A stretch of 64,000 nucleotides of DNA from Brachybacterium sp. SGAir0954 (GTDB lineage: Bacteria > Actinomycetota > Actinomycetes > Actinomycetales > Dermabacteraceae), in NCBI RefSeq assembly GCF_005490785.1, contig NZ_CP027295.1, forward strand, positions 1,178,001-1,242,000. Reading direction: 5' to 3'. Position 1 is the first letter of the stretch. The number at the start of each line of letters is the position of its first letter. The position numbers and the translations under genes were made by a program. Shown here piece after piece: positions 8,052 to 16,757 of the stretch. Below the pieces are notes generated by a model, which was not told where the DNA came from, searched no databases, and worked only from the letters and a program-made list of their open reading frames with translations.

Positions 8052-9025
8052 GCACACAGACCCCCGCCGCCCCCGCCGCCCGGCGCCCCGCCGATCCGAT
8101 CCCGGGTCGGATCCGCGCCAAGCGGCCGCCCCGCCCCGGCACCTGGATCAGCGCTGTGATCGTCGCGCTGCTCGTGCTGGGCCTCGCGAACTTCCTCGTC
8201 ACGAACCCCGTCTTCGACTGGGGGACCGTCGCGACCTTCATCCTCGACGTCAAGGTCGTCCAGGGAGTCGGCTGGACGCTCCTGATCACCGTGCTGTCGA
8301 TGATCCTCGGCACCGCGATCGCGCTCACCGCGGCGATCATGCGCCGCAGCGAGAATCCCGTGCTGCGGGGCGTGAGCTGGGCGTACATCTTCGTCTTCCG
8401 CGGCACCCCGGTGTACACGCAGCTCGTGTTCTGGGGCCTGTTCACGGTGATCGTCCCCAAGATCGCGCTCGGTGTGCCCTTCGGCCCGGAGCTGTTCTCG
8501 TTCTCGACCCGTGACTACTTCCCGGCCTTCTGGGCGGCGGTCGTGGGCCTCGCGCTCAACGAGGGCGCCTACCTCGCGGAGATCATCCGCTCGGGCCTGA
8601 ACTCGGTGGACAAGGGGCAGACGGAGGCGTCCAAGGCGCTCGGCATGAGCAACGGGAAGATCCTGCGGCGCATCATCATCCCGCAGGCCATGCGCGTGAT
8701 CGTCCCGCCGCTGGGCAACGAGACCATCGGCATGCTGAAGACGACCTCGCTCGTCCTCGCGGTGCCCTTCACGCTGGACCTGACCTTCGCCTCGAACGCG
8801 ATCGCGAACAAGCTCTACGCGCCGATCCCGCTGCTCATCGTCGCGGCCCTGTGGTACCTCGCCATCACGAGCGTGCTCATGGTGGGCCAGCACTTCCTCG
8901 AGCGGTACTTCGGGCGTGGGTTCGACGACCGCACCGGCGGGCCCGCCGCGAAGCGCTCCCGCCAGGCCGCGGTGAACCGCGCCGGCACGACCCCCAAGGA
9001 CTCGCTCCCGGAGGTGGAGCTCTGA
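8048..9025 (+). CDS. Amino-acid ABC transporter permease (HisM/GlnP type)
   Basis: A 325-residue membrane component of a polar amino-acid importer. A long basic N-terminus (about 35 residues) precedes the first helix. The EAA loop is recognisable ([26 protein letters not shown], seen in shorter pieces: [17 protein letters not shown]), as is the family motif [12 protein letters not shown]. The C-terminal 40 residues are basic and probably cytoplasmic. Start and stop overlap the neighbouring genes (GTGA and TGATG), so the three proteins form one translationally coupled transporter operon. Confidence 0.87.
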   Translation: MSTQTPAAPAARRPADPIPGRIRAKRPPRPGTWISAVIVALLVLGLANFLVTNPVFDWGTVATFILDVKVVQGVGWTLLITVLSMILGTAIALTAAIMRRSENPVLRGVSWAYIFVFRGTPVYTQLVFWGLFTVIVPKIALGVPFGPELFSFSTRDYFPAFWAAVVGLALNEGAYLAEIIRSGLNSVDKGQTEASKALGMSNGKILRRIIIPQAMRVIVPPLGNETIGMLKTTSLVLAVPFTLDLTFASNAIANKLYAPIPLLIVAALWYLAITSVLMVGQHFLERYFGRGFDDRTGGPAAKRSRQAAVNRAGTTPKDSLPEVEL

Positions 9026-9903
9026 TGACGACCGCGCCCCAGAACATCCCGTCCCAGAACGGTCCGTCCCCGTCCCCCGACGGGGCGGCGACCGCTCCCG
9101 CCGCCGGTCCCGCCTCCGCGGCGGGCGCCGCCCCGACCCCGCTCATCAGCCTCGAGGGCATCCACAAGGCCTTCGGCGACCTGCACGTGCTCAAGGGCTG
9201 CGACCTCGAGGTCGCGGCCGGTGAGGTCGCGGTGCTGATCGGCCCCTCGGGCTCCGGCAAGTCGACGCTGCTGCGCTGCATCAACCAGCTCGAGGAGCCC
9301 ACCGCGGGCCGTGTCCGCATCGCCGGCGTCACCCAGGGCTACGCCGAGGAGCACCTCGCGGACGGCCGCTGGCAGAAGCTCCCCTCCGCGCAGATCGCCC
9401 GCCAGCGCTCACGGATCGGCATGGTCTTCCAGCGCTTCCACCTCTTCCCGCACATGACGGCGCTCGAGAACGTCATGGAAGCGCCGATCCAGGTGCTCGG
9501 CCGGGGGAGGGCGGAGGCGAAGGAGGCGGCGATCGCGCTCCTGGACCGCGTGGGCCTCGGGGATCGCGCGGACCACTACCCCTCGGAGCTCTCTGGCGGT
9601 CAGCAGCAGCGTGTCGCGATCGCCCGCGCGCTGGCGATGGAGCCCGAGCTGATGCTCTTCGACGAGCCCACCTCGGCCCTGGACCCCGAGCTCGTGGCGG
9701 AGGTGCTCTCCGTCCTCAAGGAGCTCGCCGAGGGCGGCATGACCATGATCGTCGTGACCCACGAGATGGGCTTCGCCCGCGAGGTCGCCGACCAGGTGAT
9801 CTTCATGGACGACGGCCTGATCGTCGAGCAGGGCACCCCGGAGCAGGTCATCGACCACCCCGGGTCCGAGCGCCTGAAGGGCTTCCTCGCCTCGGTCCTC
9901 TGA
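9025..9903 (+). CDS. Amino-acid ABC transporter ATP-binding protein (GlnQ/HisP type)
   Basis: A 292-residue ATPase that powers the importer. After an Ala/Pro-rich extension of about 40 residues it shows Walker [10 protein letters not shown], the Q-loop ([13 protein letters not shown]), signature LSGGQQQR, Walker [13 protein letters not shown] and the switch His in VTHEMGFA. All catalytic residues are present. The N-terminal extension is unusual for a GlnQ-type protein, but an internal start would have no better ribosome site. It ends the operon; only a weak 5-bp hairpin (9910-9922) follows. Confidence 0.88.
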   Translation: MTTAPQNIPSQNGPSPSPDGAATAPAAGPASAAGAAPTPLISLEGIHKAFGDLHVLKGCDLEVAAGEVAVLIGPSGSGKSTLLRCINQLEEPTAGRVRIAGVTQGYAEEHLADGRWQKLPSAQIARQRSRIGMVFQRFHLFPHMTALENVMEAPIQVLGRGRAEAKEAAIALLDRVGLGDRADHYPSELSGGQQQRVAIARALAMEPELMLFDEPTSALDPELVAEVLSVLKELAEGGMTMIVVTHEMGFAREVADQVIFMDDGLIVEQGTPEQVIDHPGSERLKGFLASVL

Positions 9904-10024
9904 CCTACTCCTCCGACGGAGGCACGACCTACCCCGCGCCGCGCGTCGCCCGTCGGCCAGGGGGCGATCCGAGCACGGCCGTGTCCCGACCCGACTCGAG
10001 GTCGGTCCGTCTTTCTGAAAGGCG

Positions 10025-10046
10025 GGTCATCATGTACATGATGACC
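10025..10046. repeat. 22-bp perfect palindrome in a gene-free region
   Basis: The half-site GGTCATCATGT (10025-10035) is followed by its exact complement (10036-10046). It is AT-richer than the surroundings. It is operator-like, but the flanking genes converge on it, so no target promoter is obvious. Confidence 0.6.
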
Positions 10047-10093
10047 AGTCTTTTCGTGGGAGGCCCCGTCCGGTCGGCGGGGTAGCGCTCGAT

Positions 10094-10149
10094 CCTGGCT
10101 CCCTGGCTCCCTGGCTCCCTGGCTCCCTGGCTCCCTGGCTCCCTGGCTC
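10094..10149. repeat. Seven perfect tandem copies of CCTGGCTC
   Basis: The 8-bp unit CCTGGCTC is repeated seven times without error from 10094 to 10149, with a degenerate partial copy after it. The unit is not a multiple of three and lies outside genes. Such arrays change length by replication slippage. Confidence 0.85.
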
Positions 10150-10404
10150 GCTGGCCTGCTCGCATCGCCGGTGCCGCCTCGCCTCGACCGGCCCGGTTCG
10201 ACTCCGCTCGGGCCCCGGTGCCGCCCCTTCCGCGTCGTCCTGTCCCGTCACGCCCGACCTGCGGCGGAGGGGCCGACGCACGACGCCCGCCACGGGCCCG
10301 GCCGCTGCGAGGCGGAGGGCCGACGGCGGGCGTCGGGGTCGGGGTGATCGGGGTCGGTGGCCGGGAGCCGAAGCTCGACCCGCCGGCCTCTCAGGCCCCG
10401 GGGG

Positions 10405-12678
10405 TCACCACTCGAGGATCTGCCAGCGCTTCTTCTTCGCGAGCGAGAACAGGCCCAGGTCCGGGTTGATGGCGGTGGGGGTGCCCACGAGCTCGAGCCA
10501 GGCGGCGTCCGCGAGGGAGTCGCCGTAGCCGGAGGAGACCGAGAGATCCGCGCCCTGCCCGTCGGCGTACTTCAGCAGCCAGTTCCCGCGGGCCTCGTCG
10601 ACCAGCGGGGGAGTGGCGAGGTAGCCGGTGAGCACGCCGTCGGCGTCGGCGTCCATCGGGGTGGCGATGACGTCGTCGAAGAGGTCGCGCAGCGGCTCGA
10701 CGAGCAGGTCGAGCGCGCCGGAGACGAGCACGGTGCGGTGACCCGCGGCGCGGTGGCGCTCGATGAGCTCCAGGGCCTCCGGCCGGATCGAGGCCCGGAT
10801 GCGGGTGCCCAGCTCGCCCTGCATGAGCGCGCGCAGCTCCTCGGCGCGGTAACCCTTGTACCGGCGGTTGACCATGCGGATCAGCTCGGAGCGGTCACGC
10901 TGGTCCGCCCGCAGGTACCCCGGCACCGAGGCGAGCACGGCCGCGATCTCCCCGGGCCACTCGCGGCGCGGGCGGGTCGCCCGGACCACGTCGACGTACT
11001 GGCGCACCACGTTGGACGCGATGACCGTGCCGTCGAGGTCGAAGACGGCGAGGGCGCCCGGCTTCTCCGTGATCTCGACCGGGCGGCCCGCACGGCTGCG
11101 CAGGGCGGCCTTGCGGCGCGAGTACGCCTTGGTGAGCTCCGTGATGGCGGGGAGGTGGTGGTTGCGGAAGAAGTCCGACCAGTCGATGTCGTGCACGTCG
11201 AAGTCGTGCTCCGCGAGGAAGGAGGCCGGCAGCTCCTCGCGCAGGGCGCGGGTGTTCGCGTCGTCGAAGACCATCTCCGTCTTCGTGTACAGCCGGTACA
11301 GCTCGATGTACTTGCGCAGCGTGGTCAGGCCCGAGGTGGCCTTGTGCAGCTGGGTCGTCCAGGCGCGCGTCCGCGTCGTGGCGGGGAGCTGGGCGACGAC
11401 CGCCGCTCCCGCCTTGGCGCTGAGCTCCTTGATCCGGAAGCGCTGCTCGATCATCTCCACCGCGGGGAAGCTCCACTCGGGGACGGCGATCTTCTCGCCC
11501 TTCTCGTCCTCGAGGGGGTGCTCCAGGAAGTAGCTCCGCACGGCCGAGAACATCACGTGCAGCGGCAGCGGGTTCGAGGCGCCGGAGACCACCTGGTAGT
11601 AGGCGTCGTCACCGCGCCGGGAGACGTCCTGCGTGGCGAGGGCGACGATCACGTTGACGACGAAGTCCACCGGGATGACGTCGAGGATCGAGTCGGCCAG
11701 GCCCGGGAACTCGGGCAGCATGCCGCGGCCGTACGCCATGATCAGCGGGTCGGCGACCTTGTAGCCGTCGATCCAGCCCGGGTAGGGGCTGCGCAGCGCC
11801 GACTCGATGATCGAGGGGCGCACCACGGAGAGGCGATGGCCGTTCCCGGCCCAGAGCTCCTCGGCCACGCGCTCGGCCATGGCCTTGGTGAAGGTGTAGA
11901 TGTCGGTCCAGCCCACGGACTGGGCGCGGGTGCGGCCGAAGTCCACGAGCCGCTCGTCCACCCAGGCGCTGCGGGCGTCCTCCGCGGCGGAGGCGACGGC
12001 CTTGGGGCCCATGCGGCCGTCGCGCAGGCGGGCGCTGCGCATCTGGCCGCGCAGGGTCTCGGGCCGGCGGCTCTCCGCCTCGACGCGCTCGCGGGCCGCG
12101 AGGGCGGCATCGAACTCGGTGCGCCAGTCGACGGTGTGGTCGAGGCTGCCCTCCTGGCGCAGGCCCTTGGCCGCGCCGCCCACGTAGGCGGTCGAGACGT
12201 GGATGACGTGCGGGTCCTGGCCGGAGGCGAGGAGCGCCTCATAGAGGTTGCGCGCGCCGCCCACGTTCGTGCGGAACGCCTCGTCGATCGGCGGGTCGAA
12301 GGAGACCGAGGACGCGGAATGGATCACGACGTCGAGCGGTCGGTCGATCGCGGGCATGTCGGTGAGGTCGCCCTCGAGCACGTCCACGCGCGAGCGGAAG
12401 ACTTCGGCCGCCTTCTCGCGGTCGCCGCCGCCGACCTTCTCCACCCAGGTCGCGAAGACGGGCTTGCGCAGCAGGCCCTCGAGGCGCTTCGCGCCGGGGA
12501 CGGCGCCCTTGGGGCGGATCACGGCGGTGACGTGCGTGTCCTCGGTGGTCTCGAGGAGGCTGCGCAGCACGGCCTGGCCCAGGAACCCGGTGACACCCGT
12601 GAGCAGGATCCTCCGCTTCCCGGTGGTCGGATCGCCGGCCGTGGCGGTCGCGGCGGGGGCGGGGGTGGTGTTCGACAT
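10405..12678 (-). CDS. Fatty acyl reductase (SDR) fused to HAD-IB phosphatase domain
   Basis: A 757-residue two-domain protein. Residues about 20-450 form an extended SDR of the NAD_binding_4 / fatty acyl-CoA reductase type: Rossmann motif GVTGFLG (28-34), HVSTAYVGG, and the catalytic YTFTK. Residues about 540-757 form a HAD-IB (SerB-like) hydrolase: DFDLDGT (first Asp about 547), VLVSGA, a conserved Lys in WLLKYADG and GYGDSLAD. The first domain would reduce an acyl thioester to an aldehyde or alcohol; the HAD substrate is unknown but may be a lipid phosphate. ATG 12678 follows GAGGG. It is transcribed divergently from the SDR-acyltransferase-AGPS operon, whose enzymes fit the same ether-lipid pathway. 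Confidence 0.82.
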   Translation of the reverse strand: MSNTTPAPAATATAGDPTTGKRRILLTGVTGFLGQAVLRSLLETTEDTHVTAVIRPKGAVPGAKRLEGLLRKPVFATWVEKVGGGDREKAAEVFRSRVDVLEGDLTDMPAIDRPLDVVIHSASSVSFDPPIDEAFRTNVGGARNLYEALLASGQDPHVIHVSTAYVGGAAKGLRQEGSLDHTVDWRTEFDAALAARERVEAESRRPETLRGQMRSARLRDGRMGPKAVASAAEDARSAWVDERLVDFGRTRAQSVGWTDIYTFTKAMAERVAEELWAGNGHRLSVVRPSIIESALRSPYPGWIDGYKVADPLIMAYGRGMLPEFPGLADSILDVIPVDFVVNVIVALATQDVSRRGDDAYYQVVSGASNPLPLHVMFSAVRSYFLEHPLEDEKGEKIAVPEWSFPAVEMIEQRFRIKELSAKAGAAVVAQLPATTRTRAWTTQLHKATSGLTTLRKYIELYRLYTKTEMVFDDANTRALREELPASFLAEHDFDVHDIDWSDFFRNHHLPAITELTKAYSRRKAALRSRAGRPVEITEKPGALAVFDLDGTVIASNVVRQYVDVVRATRPRREWPGEIAAVLASVPGYLRADQRDRSELIRMVNRRYKGYRAEELRALMQGELGTRIRASIRPEALELIERHRAAGHRTVLVSGALDLLVEPLRDLFDDVIATPMDADADGVLTGYLATPPLVDEARGNWLLKYADGQGADLSVSSGYGDSLADAAWLELVGTPTAINPDLGLFSLAKKKRWQILEW

Positions 12679-12812
12679 GGGATCCCTCGGTGGACGGTGG
12701 GGCGTGTGCGGCGCGGCGGCCGCCCGGGGTTCCCGGGGGCGGCGTTCCTGCGCCCTCACACGCCCGCCGGAAGCGTTGGTGCAGGTCATCCCTGCGCAGG
12801 TCAGGGCGGGTC

Positions 12813-12833
12813 TAGTGTATCGTAGCCGCCATG
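12813..12833 (+). promoter_or_regulatory. -10 box and leaderless start of the lipid operon
   Basis: TATCGT at 12818-12823 is followed by 7 nt and ATG at 12831; TAGTGT at 12813 is an overlapping alternative. There is no ribosome binding site. The 10-bp palindrome CCTGCGCAGG (12791-12800) lies 18 bp upstream and may bind a regulator. Confidence 0.5.
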
Positions 12834-13607
12834 CACAGGGCCCTGATCACCGGCGGCACCGCAGGCATCGGGGCCGCGTTCGCACGAGCATTCGCGGCGC
12901 GCGGGACGGACCTCGTCCTCGTCGCCCGGCACCCCGATCGGCTCGCGGAGGTCGCCGCCTCTCTCACCGAGACCTACGGCGTGCACGTCGAGACCATCGC
13001 CGCGGACCTCTCCGACCGCGACGCGCAGCAGCGCGTCGCCGACCGCCTCGAGGCCGCGGCCGATCCGGTCGACGTCTTCGTCAACAACGCCGGCTTCTCC
13101 GTGCGCTCCTCCCTGCTCGACGAGGACCTCTCGCAGCACGACCTCGGCTTCGAGGTCATGATCCGGGCGGTCCTCAAGCTGGGCGGCGCCGCGGGCCGCG
13201 GCATGAGCGCGCGGGGCGGCGGCTGGATCGTCAACGTCGGCTCCGTGAGCTCGCTCGTCACGCAGAACAACTACTCCGCCATCAAGGCCTGGGTGGGCAA
13301 CTACTCCGAGTCCCTCGGCGTGCAGCTCTCCGGAACCGGTGTGAGGGTCACGTGCCTCATGCCCGGCTGGGTGCGCACGGAGTTCCACTCGCGCGCGGGG
13401 ATCAAGGGCTCCTCGATCCCCGGGCCGCTGTGGCTGGACGCGGACTTCCTCGTCGAGCAGTGCCTGCGCGACGTGGCGCGGGGGCGCCCCGTCTCGATCC
13501 CGAGCCTCCGCTGGAAGGCGATCGTCGCCGTGCTGCGCACCACGCCGCGCGGCCTCGTGGCGAACCTCAGCTCGCTGCTCACCCACCGCCGCGACAAGGA
13601 GCGCTGA
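12831..13607 (+). CDS. Short-chain dehydrogenase/reductase, candidate acyl/alkyl-DHAP reductase
   Basis: A 258-residue classical SDR with cofactor motif TGGTAGIG (7-14), structural NNAG and catalytic Ser-Tyr-Lys including YSAIK (Tyr148, Lys152). The full active site is present. The C-terminal 60 residues are basic and amphipathic, suggesting membrane association. It leads an operon with an acyltransferase (2-nt gap) and an alkyl-DHAP synthase, so reduction of 1-acyl- or 1-alkyl-DHAP to the glycerol-3-phosphate form is a reasonable inferred role. Homology alone would only say SDR; the specific substrate is inference from context. Confidence 0.82.
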   Translation: MHRALITGGTAGIGAAFARAFAARGTDLVLVARHPDRLAEVAASLTETYGVHVETIAADLSDRDAQQRVADRLEAAADPVDVFVNNAGFSVRSSLLDEDLSQHDLGFEVMIRAVLKLGGAAGRGMSARGGGWIVNVGSVSSLVTQNNYSAIKAWVGNYSESLGVQLSGTGVRVTCLMPGWVRTEFHSRAGIKGSSIPGPLWLDADFLVEQCLRDVARGRPVSIPSLRWKAIVAVLRTTPRGLVANLSSLLTHRRDKER

Positions 13608-13609
13608 GC

Positions 13610-14416
13610 ATGGCGGAGCAGGGCCCGCGCCAGGACCCCCGCGGCGAGCGGAAGCCGGGCCTGCTGGCCTCGCTCTCCGCCCGTTCCCGCGGTGAGGGCT
13701 GGGAGGCCCCGGAGGGGGACCTCGCCAAGTACCGCTCGCGCACGCGCTCCGCCCTGCGCTTCGTGCTGCAGCGCGGCGTGTTCCGCATCGTGGTGAGCGC
13801 CGCGATCACGCCGCGCACGATCGTCCACCGCCGCGTGCGCACCGTGCGCGGACCGTTCGTGCTGGTCGCGAACCATTCGAGCCACACCGACGCGCCGATG
13901 CTCGCCCAGGGGCTGCCGTGGGCGCAGGCGCGCTACCTCTCCACCGGCGTCGCCGCGGACTACTTCTTCCGGGTCTGGTACCGGCGGATCTTCGTGCGCG
14001 CGCTGTTCAACGCGTTCCCGATCGACCGTGACGGCTCGCGCAAGAACTCCGGCTTCTCCCGGCGCCTGCTGCGCTCGGGGGTGCCGATCCTGGTGTTCCC
14101 CGAGGGGACGCGCCAGCAGACCGGCCGCATCGGCTCCTTCAAGCCGGGCGGCGCCGCGCTCGCGATCGGCGTGGGGGTCCCCGTGATCCCCGCCGCGATG
14201 GTGGGCGCCTACGAGGCCATGCCCAAGGGGCGCAGCTGGCCCGTCCCCGGCCGCCCGCCCGTCGGCGTGGTCTACGGGGAGCCGATGCTCGCCGAGGAGG
14301 GCGAATCGGCCGTCGCGTTCACCGCACGCATCCGGGACCGGGTGCAGTCGCTGTACGACGACCATTACGAGGAGATCCTGGGGCATCCGCACCCGGGGAC
14401 AGAGGAGTCCGCATGA
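13610..14416 (+). CDS. 1-acylglycerol-phosphate acyltransferase family (PlsC/GNPAT-like)
   Basis: A 268-residue LPLAT-superfamily acyltransferase. The catalytic H-x4-D motif is NHSSHTD (His89, Asp94), and the substrate-binding block FPEGTRQQTG follows at about 165, with a later VPVIP region. It moves an acyl chain from acyl-CoA or acyl-ACP to a glycerol-phosphate or DHAP backbone at the membrane face. The ATG at 13610 is 2 nt after the SDR stop. The stop overlaps the alkyl-DHAP synthase start (ATGA). In this context it could supply acyl-DHAP, the substrate of the next enzyme, or acylate the sn-2 position; the sequence cannot decide. Confidence 0.83.
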   Translation: MAEQGPRQDPRGERKPGLLASLSARSRGEGWEAPEGDLAKYRSRTRSALRFVLQRGVFRIVVSAAITPRTIVHRRVRTVRGPFVLVANHSSHTDAPMLAQGLPWAQARYLSTGVAADYFFRVWYRRIFVRALFNAFPIDRDGSRKNSGFSRRLLRSGVPILVFPEGTRQQTGRIGSFKPGGAALAIGVGVPVIPAAMVGAYEAMPKGRSWPVPGRPPVGVVYGEPMLAEEGESAVAFTARIRDRVQSLYDDHYEEILGHPHPGTEESA

Positions 14417-16125
14417 CCGCACCGATCGCCGCCGCCGACGTCACCCGACACAAGTGGTGGGGATGGGGGCAGGACGACGTCGCCTTCTCCGTGACGAACC
14501 GTCCGGCCTTCATCGACCTCGCGCGCAACGAGATCGGGATCGATCTCGCGAACGCGCCGGCCCCGGTGGCGCCGGTGCTCACGGACCACGAGGTGCCCGC
14601 GACGCGGCTCCCCGGCGCGGTGCGCGAGCAGCTCGCGCAGGCACTCGGCGAGGACGCGATCCGGGACGACGACGAGCACCGGGTGCTGCACTCCTTCGGC
14701 CGTTCGCTGCCGGACCTGTTCCGCGTGCGCACGGGCGCCTTCGAGCGCCTCGTCGACGCCGTGGTCTACCCGGGGAGCGAGGAGGACGTCGCCGCGGTGC
14801 TGCGGATCGTCCTCGAGCACGACCTCGTCCTCATCCCCTACGGCGGCGGCACCTGCATCTCCGGTTCGGTCACCCCCGACGCCGAGGAGCAGCGCCCGAT
14901 CCTCACGATGAACCTGGGCCGGCTCTCCCGGATCCTCGAGATCGACGACACCTCAGGCCTCGCGCGGGTGCAGGCCGGCATGTACGGGCCGGACATGGAG
15001 GCGGAGCTCAACGCGAAGGGCTGGACCGTCGGCCACTTCCCGGACTCCTTCACCTTCTCCACCGTGGGCGGCTGGGCGGCGACCCGCTCCTCCGGCATGC
15101 AGTCGGACAAGTACGGCGACATCGAGGACATCGCGCGCGGGCTGCGGCTCGTGCACCCGGACGGCGTCGCCGTCACGAAGGCGATCCCGGGCCGCGACTC
15201 GGGCCCCAGCGTCCACGAGATGATCCTCGGCTCGGAGGGCCGCCTCGGCGTGATCACCGAGGTCACCGTGCAGGTGCACCGTTCCGCGCCGGTGCGCCAG
15301 GTGATCGGCTACATGTACCCGGATTGGGAGCACGGGATTCGCGGCATGCACGCGATCGCCCGCTCCACCGACGTCACACCGACCTTCACCCGGCTCTCCG
15401 ACGGGCCCGAGACGAAGTTCTCCCTCGCGCTCTCCTCGAAGACGCCGACGACGACGAAGGCGAAGGTCTCCGCGAAGGTGCAGGACGGGCTGTTCGCCTA
15501 CCTGCGCTCGCAGGGCTGGGACACGTCCGAGGAGATGTGCCTGAGCTACGTCTGCTTCGAGGGGTCGAAGGCCTCCGTCGAGCAGCAGAAGTCGATCGTC
15601 AAGAGGATCGTCAAGGCGAACGGCGGCGTGACCCTCGGCGCGAGCGTCGGCAAGGTCTACGACCAGAAGAAGTTCGACACGCCCTACCTGCGCGACTTCC
15701 TGCTGGGCCACCAGGTCTTCGGCGACGTGTGCGACACCGGGGCGACCTGGTCGAGCATCAACGAGGTCCACACGAAGGTCTACGAGGCCTTCGAGGAGGT
15801 GCAGCGCGCCCAGGACCTGCCGGGCTTCATGTTCTGCCACATGTCCCACAGCTACCACGCCGGCGCGTGCCTCTACTTCACCTTCGCGTTCCCCTACTCC
15901 AGCGAGGAGCAGGCGCTCGAGCAGTACTACCGCGCGAAGGAGGCCGTGCAGCAGACCTTCGTGGACCTCGGCTCGACGGTCTCCCACCACCACGCGGTGG
16001 GCGTCGAGCACCGGCCCTGGATCACCGAGGACATCGGCGAGGTGGGCGTGCGGATGGTCGAGGGCCTGTTCGCGGACAACGACCCGGGGCGGAACCTCAA
16101 CCCCGGCAAGATCGTCGCGTCCTGA
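14413..16125 (+). CDS. Alkyldihydroxyacetonephosphate synthase-like FAD enzyme
   Basis: A 570-residue FAD-binding (VAO/PCMH fold) protein with the hallmarks of alkyl-DHAP synthase (AGPS), which swaps the acyl chain of acyl-DHAP for a fatty alcohol and so makes the glycerol ether bond. Visible are the N-terminal KWWGWG, the FAD loop PYGGGTCISGSV (from residue 142), the block PDSFTFSTVGGWAATRSSGM, a distal CHMSHSYHAGACLYF and the catalytic His triad at 525-527 in VSHHHAVGVEH. D-lactate dehydrogenase/GlcD-type oxidases lack the KWWGWG and HHH combination. No peroxisomal signal is expected or seen. It is coupled to the acyltransferase by a 4-nt overlap. Confidence 0.85.
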   Translation: MTAPIAAADVTRHKWWGWGQDDVAFSVTNRPAFIDLARNEIGIDLANAPAPVAPVLTDHEVPATRLPGAVREQLAQALGEDAIRDDDEHRVLHSFGRSLPDLFRVRTGAFERLVDAVVYPGSEEDVAAVLRIVLEHDLVLIPYGGGTCISGSVTPDAEEQRPILTMNLGRLSRILEIDDTSGLARVQAGMYGPDMEAELNAKGWTVGHFPDSFTFSTVGGWAATRSSGMQSDKYGDIEDIARGLRLVHPDGVAVTKAIPGRDSGPSVHEMILGSEGRLGVITEVTVQVHRSAPVRQVIGYMYPDWEHGIRGMHAIARSTDVTPTFTRLSDGPETKFSLALSSKTPTTTKAKVSAKVQDGLFAYLRSQGWDTSEEMCLSYVCFEGSKASVEQQKSIVKRIVKANGGVTLGASVGKVYDQKKFDTPYLRDFLLGHQVFGDVCDTGATWSSINEVHTKVYEAFEEVQRAQDLPGFMFCHMSHSYHAGACLYFTFAFPYSSEEQALEQYYRAKEAVQQTFVDLGSTVSHHHAVGVEHRPWITEDIGEVGVRMVEGLFADNDPGRNLNPGKIVAS

Positions 16126-16141
16126 GCGCGGGGGCCCGGCG

Positions 16142-16747
16142 ATGAGCGTGCTCGTGCTGCGGCACGGCGAGTCCACGGCGAACGTGGAGGGCGTCATCGT
16201 CTCCTCCCCGGGGGCGCGTGCGCTCACCGAGGTGGGGCTCTCGCGCCGCGGCCGGGAGCAGGCCACGGAGGCGGGCAGGCGTGCCCGCGAGGCGGGTCTC
16301 GACGCGGGCACCATCGTGCTGAGCAGCGACTTCGCCCGTGCGGCGGAGACCGCCGCGGTGTTCGCGGCGGAGCTCGGCGCCCGCGGGGCGCGGATCGATG
16401 CGCGGCTGCGGGAGCGGGACTTCGGGCCCTTCGACGAGGGGCCCGCCTCGGCCTACGACGGCATCTGGGCGGCGGACGCCGCCGGTCGCAGCGGCGAGCA
16501 CGGGGTCGAGCCCGTGGCGTCGGTGGCCCGCCGCGTGGGCGCGGTGCTCGCGGAGGCCGATGCGCTCGCCGCCGACGGCCGCTCCGTGGTGCTCGTGGCC
16601 CACGGGGACGTGCTCCAGATCGCCCTCGCCCTCGGGGAGGGGCGGGACCCGCACGAGCATCGCGAGGTGCCGCACCTGGGCAATGCCGAGCTGCGGGAGC
16701 TGGGCCCGGCGCGGCCGGTCCCGGCCGACGCGTCGGCGCGGGCGTGA
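16142..16747 (+). CDS. Histidine phosphatase superfamily protein
   Basis: A 201-residue member of the phosphoglycerate-mutase/phosphatase family. It has the phospho-accepting RHGES (His9) at the N-terminus, a second Arg in LSSDFARAAETA, the acid/base Glu region LRERDFGPFDEG and the C-terminal catalytic His in VLVAHGDVL, so it should be active. It follows the AGPS gene by 16 nt in the same operon, which hints at a phosphatase step or metabolite clean-up in the lipid pathway, but members of this family act on very diverse phosphates. The last 15 residues are Ala/Pro-rich. Confidence 0.82.
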   Translation: MSVLVLRHGESTANVEGVIVSSPGARALTEVGLSRRGREQATEAGRRAREAGLDAGTIVLSSDFARAAETAAVFAAELGARGARIDARLRERDFGPFDEGPASAYDGIWAADAAGRSGEHGVEPVASVARRVGAVLAEADALAADGRSVVLVAHGDVLQIALALGEGRDPHEHREVPHLGNAELRELGPARPVPADASARA

Positions 16748-16757
16748 GCGCGCGACG

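Larger units (their letters stand above)
9904..10404. other. 501-bp gene-free region between convergent genes
   Basis: No protein gene is supported. In order it holds a small hairpin (CCTCC/GGAGG, 9910-9922), CTTTC-T-GAAAG (10011-10021), a 22-bp perfect palindrome (10025-10046), seven tandem copies of an 8-bp unit (10094-10149) and about 250 bp of GC-rich sequence without recognisable features. Very short open frames beginning Met-Tyr-Met-Met diverge from the palindrome on both strands simply because of its symmetry. Confidence 0.6.

Noticed and set aside
10032..10085. Short divergent frames beginning Met-Tyr-Met-Met in the palindrome
   Set aside because: They arise from the symmetry of the 22-bp palindrome. 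The products have no recognisable family, and ribosome-site evidence is weak.
10357..12825. A long plus-strand frame opposite the acyl reductase-HAD gene
   Set aside because: It has no recognisable domain and mirrors the codon structure of the real minus-strand gene, which has full Rossmann and HAD motifs.
14413..16125. D-lactate dehydrogenase or glycolate oxidase GlcD
   Set aside because: The FAD domain is shared, but KWWGWG, CHMSHSYHAGAC and the HHH triad are specific to alkyl-DHAP synthase.
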